A DNA stretch of 23,700 nucleotides from an uncultured Clostridia bacterium (lineage in GTDB: Bacteria > Bacillota > Clostridia > UBA1381), in NCBI GenBank assembly GCA_934463455.1, contig CAKSJU010000024.1:1-23700 (forward strand). Reading direction: 5' to 3'. Shown in pieces: positions 23,671 to 23,700 of this stretch. Position 1 is the first letter of the stretch, and each line of letters opens with the position of its first letter. The translations under genes and the position numbers were made by a program. The notes under the pieces are model-generated. The model searched no databases and was not told the DNA's origin. It saw nothing but the letters and a program-made list of their open reading frames with translations.

Positions 23671-23700
23671 TACTTTTTGAAGAAAAAAAGTATTTTTCTT

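Noticed and set aside
23669..23695. Inverted repeat AATACTTTTT/AAAAAGTATT near the window end as a terminator
   Set aside because: It is purely A/T-rich, overlaps the -35 of the tRNA promoter and no gene on the plus strand ends into it within view.

Overview
The window looks like chromosome from an anaerobic, endospore-forming Clostridia-class Firmicute, probably a gut lineage. Three things point there: AT-rich DNA with strong GGAGG-type ribosome binding sites, a spore-cortex/division cluster (mazG-hup-rqcP-yabP-yabQ-divIC-yabR), and large secreted proteins with S-layer-homology (SLH) modules. A Monoglobus-like or related Oscillospirales origin is a guess from the SLH proteins only.

Region 1 (1-6.9 kb) is a carbohydrate-use locus. 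It holds the 3' part of a FAD-dependent oxidoreductase, a convergent regulator that pairs a LacI-type sugar-binding domain with a C-terminal helix-turn-helix, and, divergent from the regulator, a two-gene unit of a 1067-aa DUF5107/TPR protein and a 478-aa clan GH-A glycosidase. None of these has a visible signal peptide, so they probably act on imported oligosaccharides. The shared intergenic region carries two well-spaced promoters flanking a perfect inverted repeat.

Region 2 (6.9-12.2 kb) is mixed housekeeping: glyA divergent from nth, a membrane-anchored polysaccharide deacetylase, a small phage-type protein of unknown function behind a perfect sigma-A promoter, and an 11-helix neurotransmitter:sodium symporter. 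The symporter gene overlaps the next convergent gene by 8 bp.

Region 3 (12.2-17.2 kb) is the conserved yab cluster. The SpoVB/YabM-type flippase gene points away from mazG. Then follow mazG, hup, rqcP, yabP, yabQ, divIC and yabR on the + strand. A good sigma-A promoter inside yabQ could express divIC-yabR independently of the spore genes.

Region 4 (17.2-22.9 kb) has manA followed by two exported proteins. One has two lectin-like modules, a short beta-helix and three C-terminal SLH repeats. The other is an 831-aa protein with a weak SLH-like N-terminus.

Region 5 (22.9-23.7 kb) is a mobile-element relic beside tRNA-Leu(CAA): a frameshifted excisionase, the last ~50 codons of a tyrosine recombinase, and an 11-bp tandem repeat resembling integrase arm sites.

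A family of short palindromes with a core of TTGTAAAA-loop-TTTTACAA occurs seven times in intergenic DNA and is the most distinctive structure not explained by genes. I found no CRISPR array, rRNA, complete transposase or recognised riboswitch, and no clear candidate for a wholly new multi-gene system.
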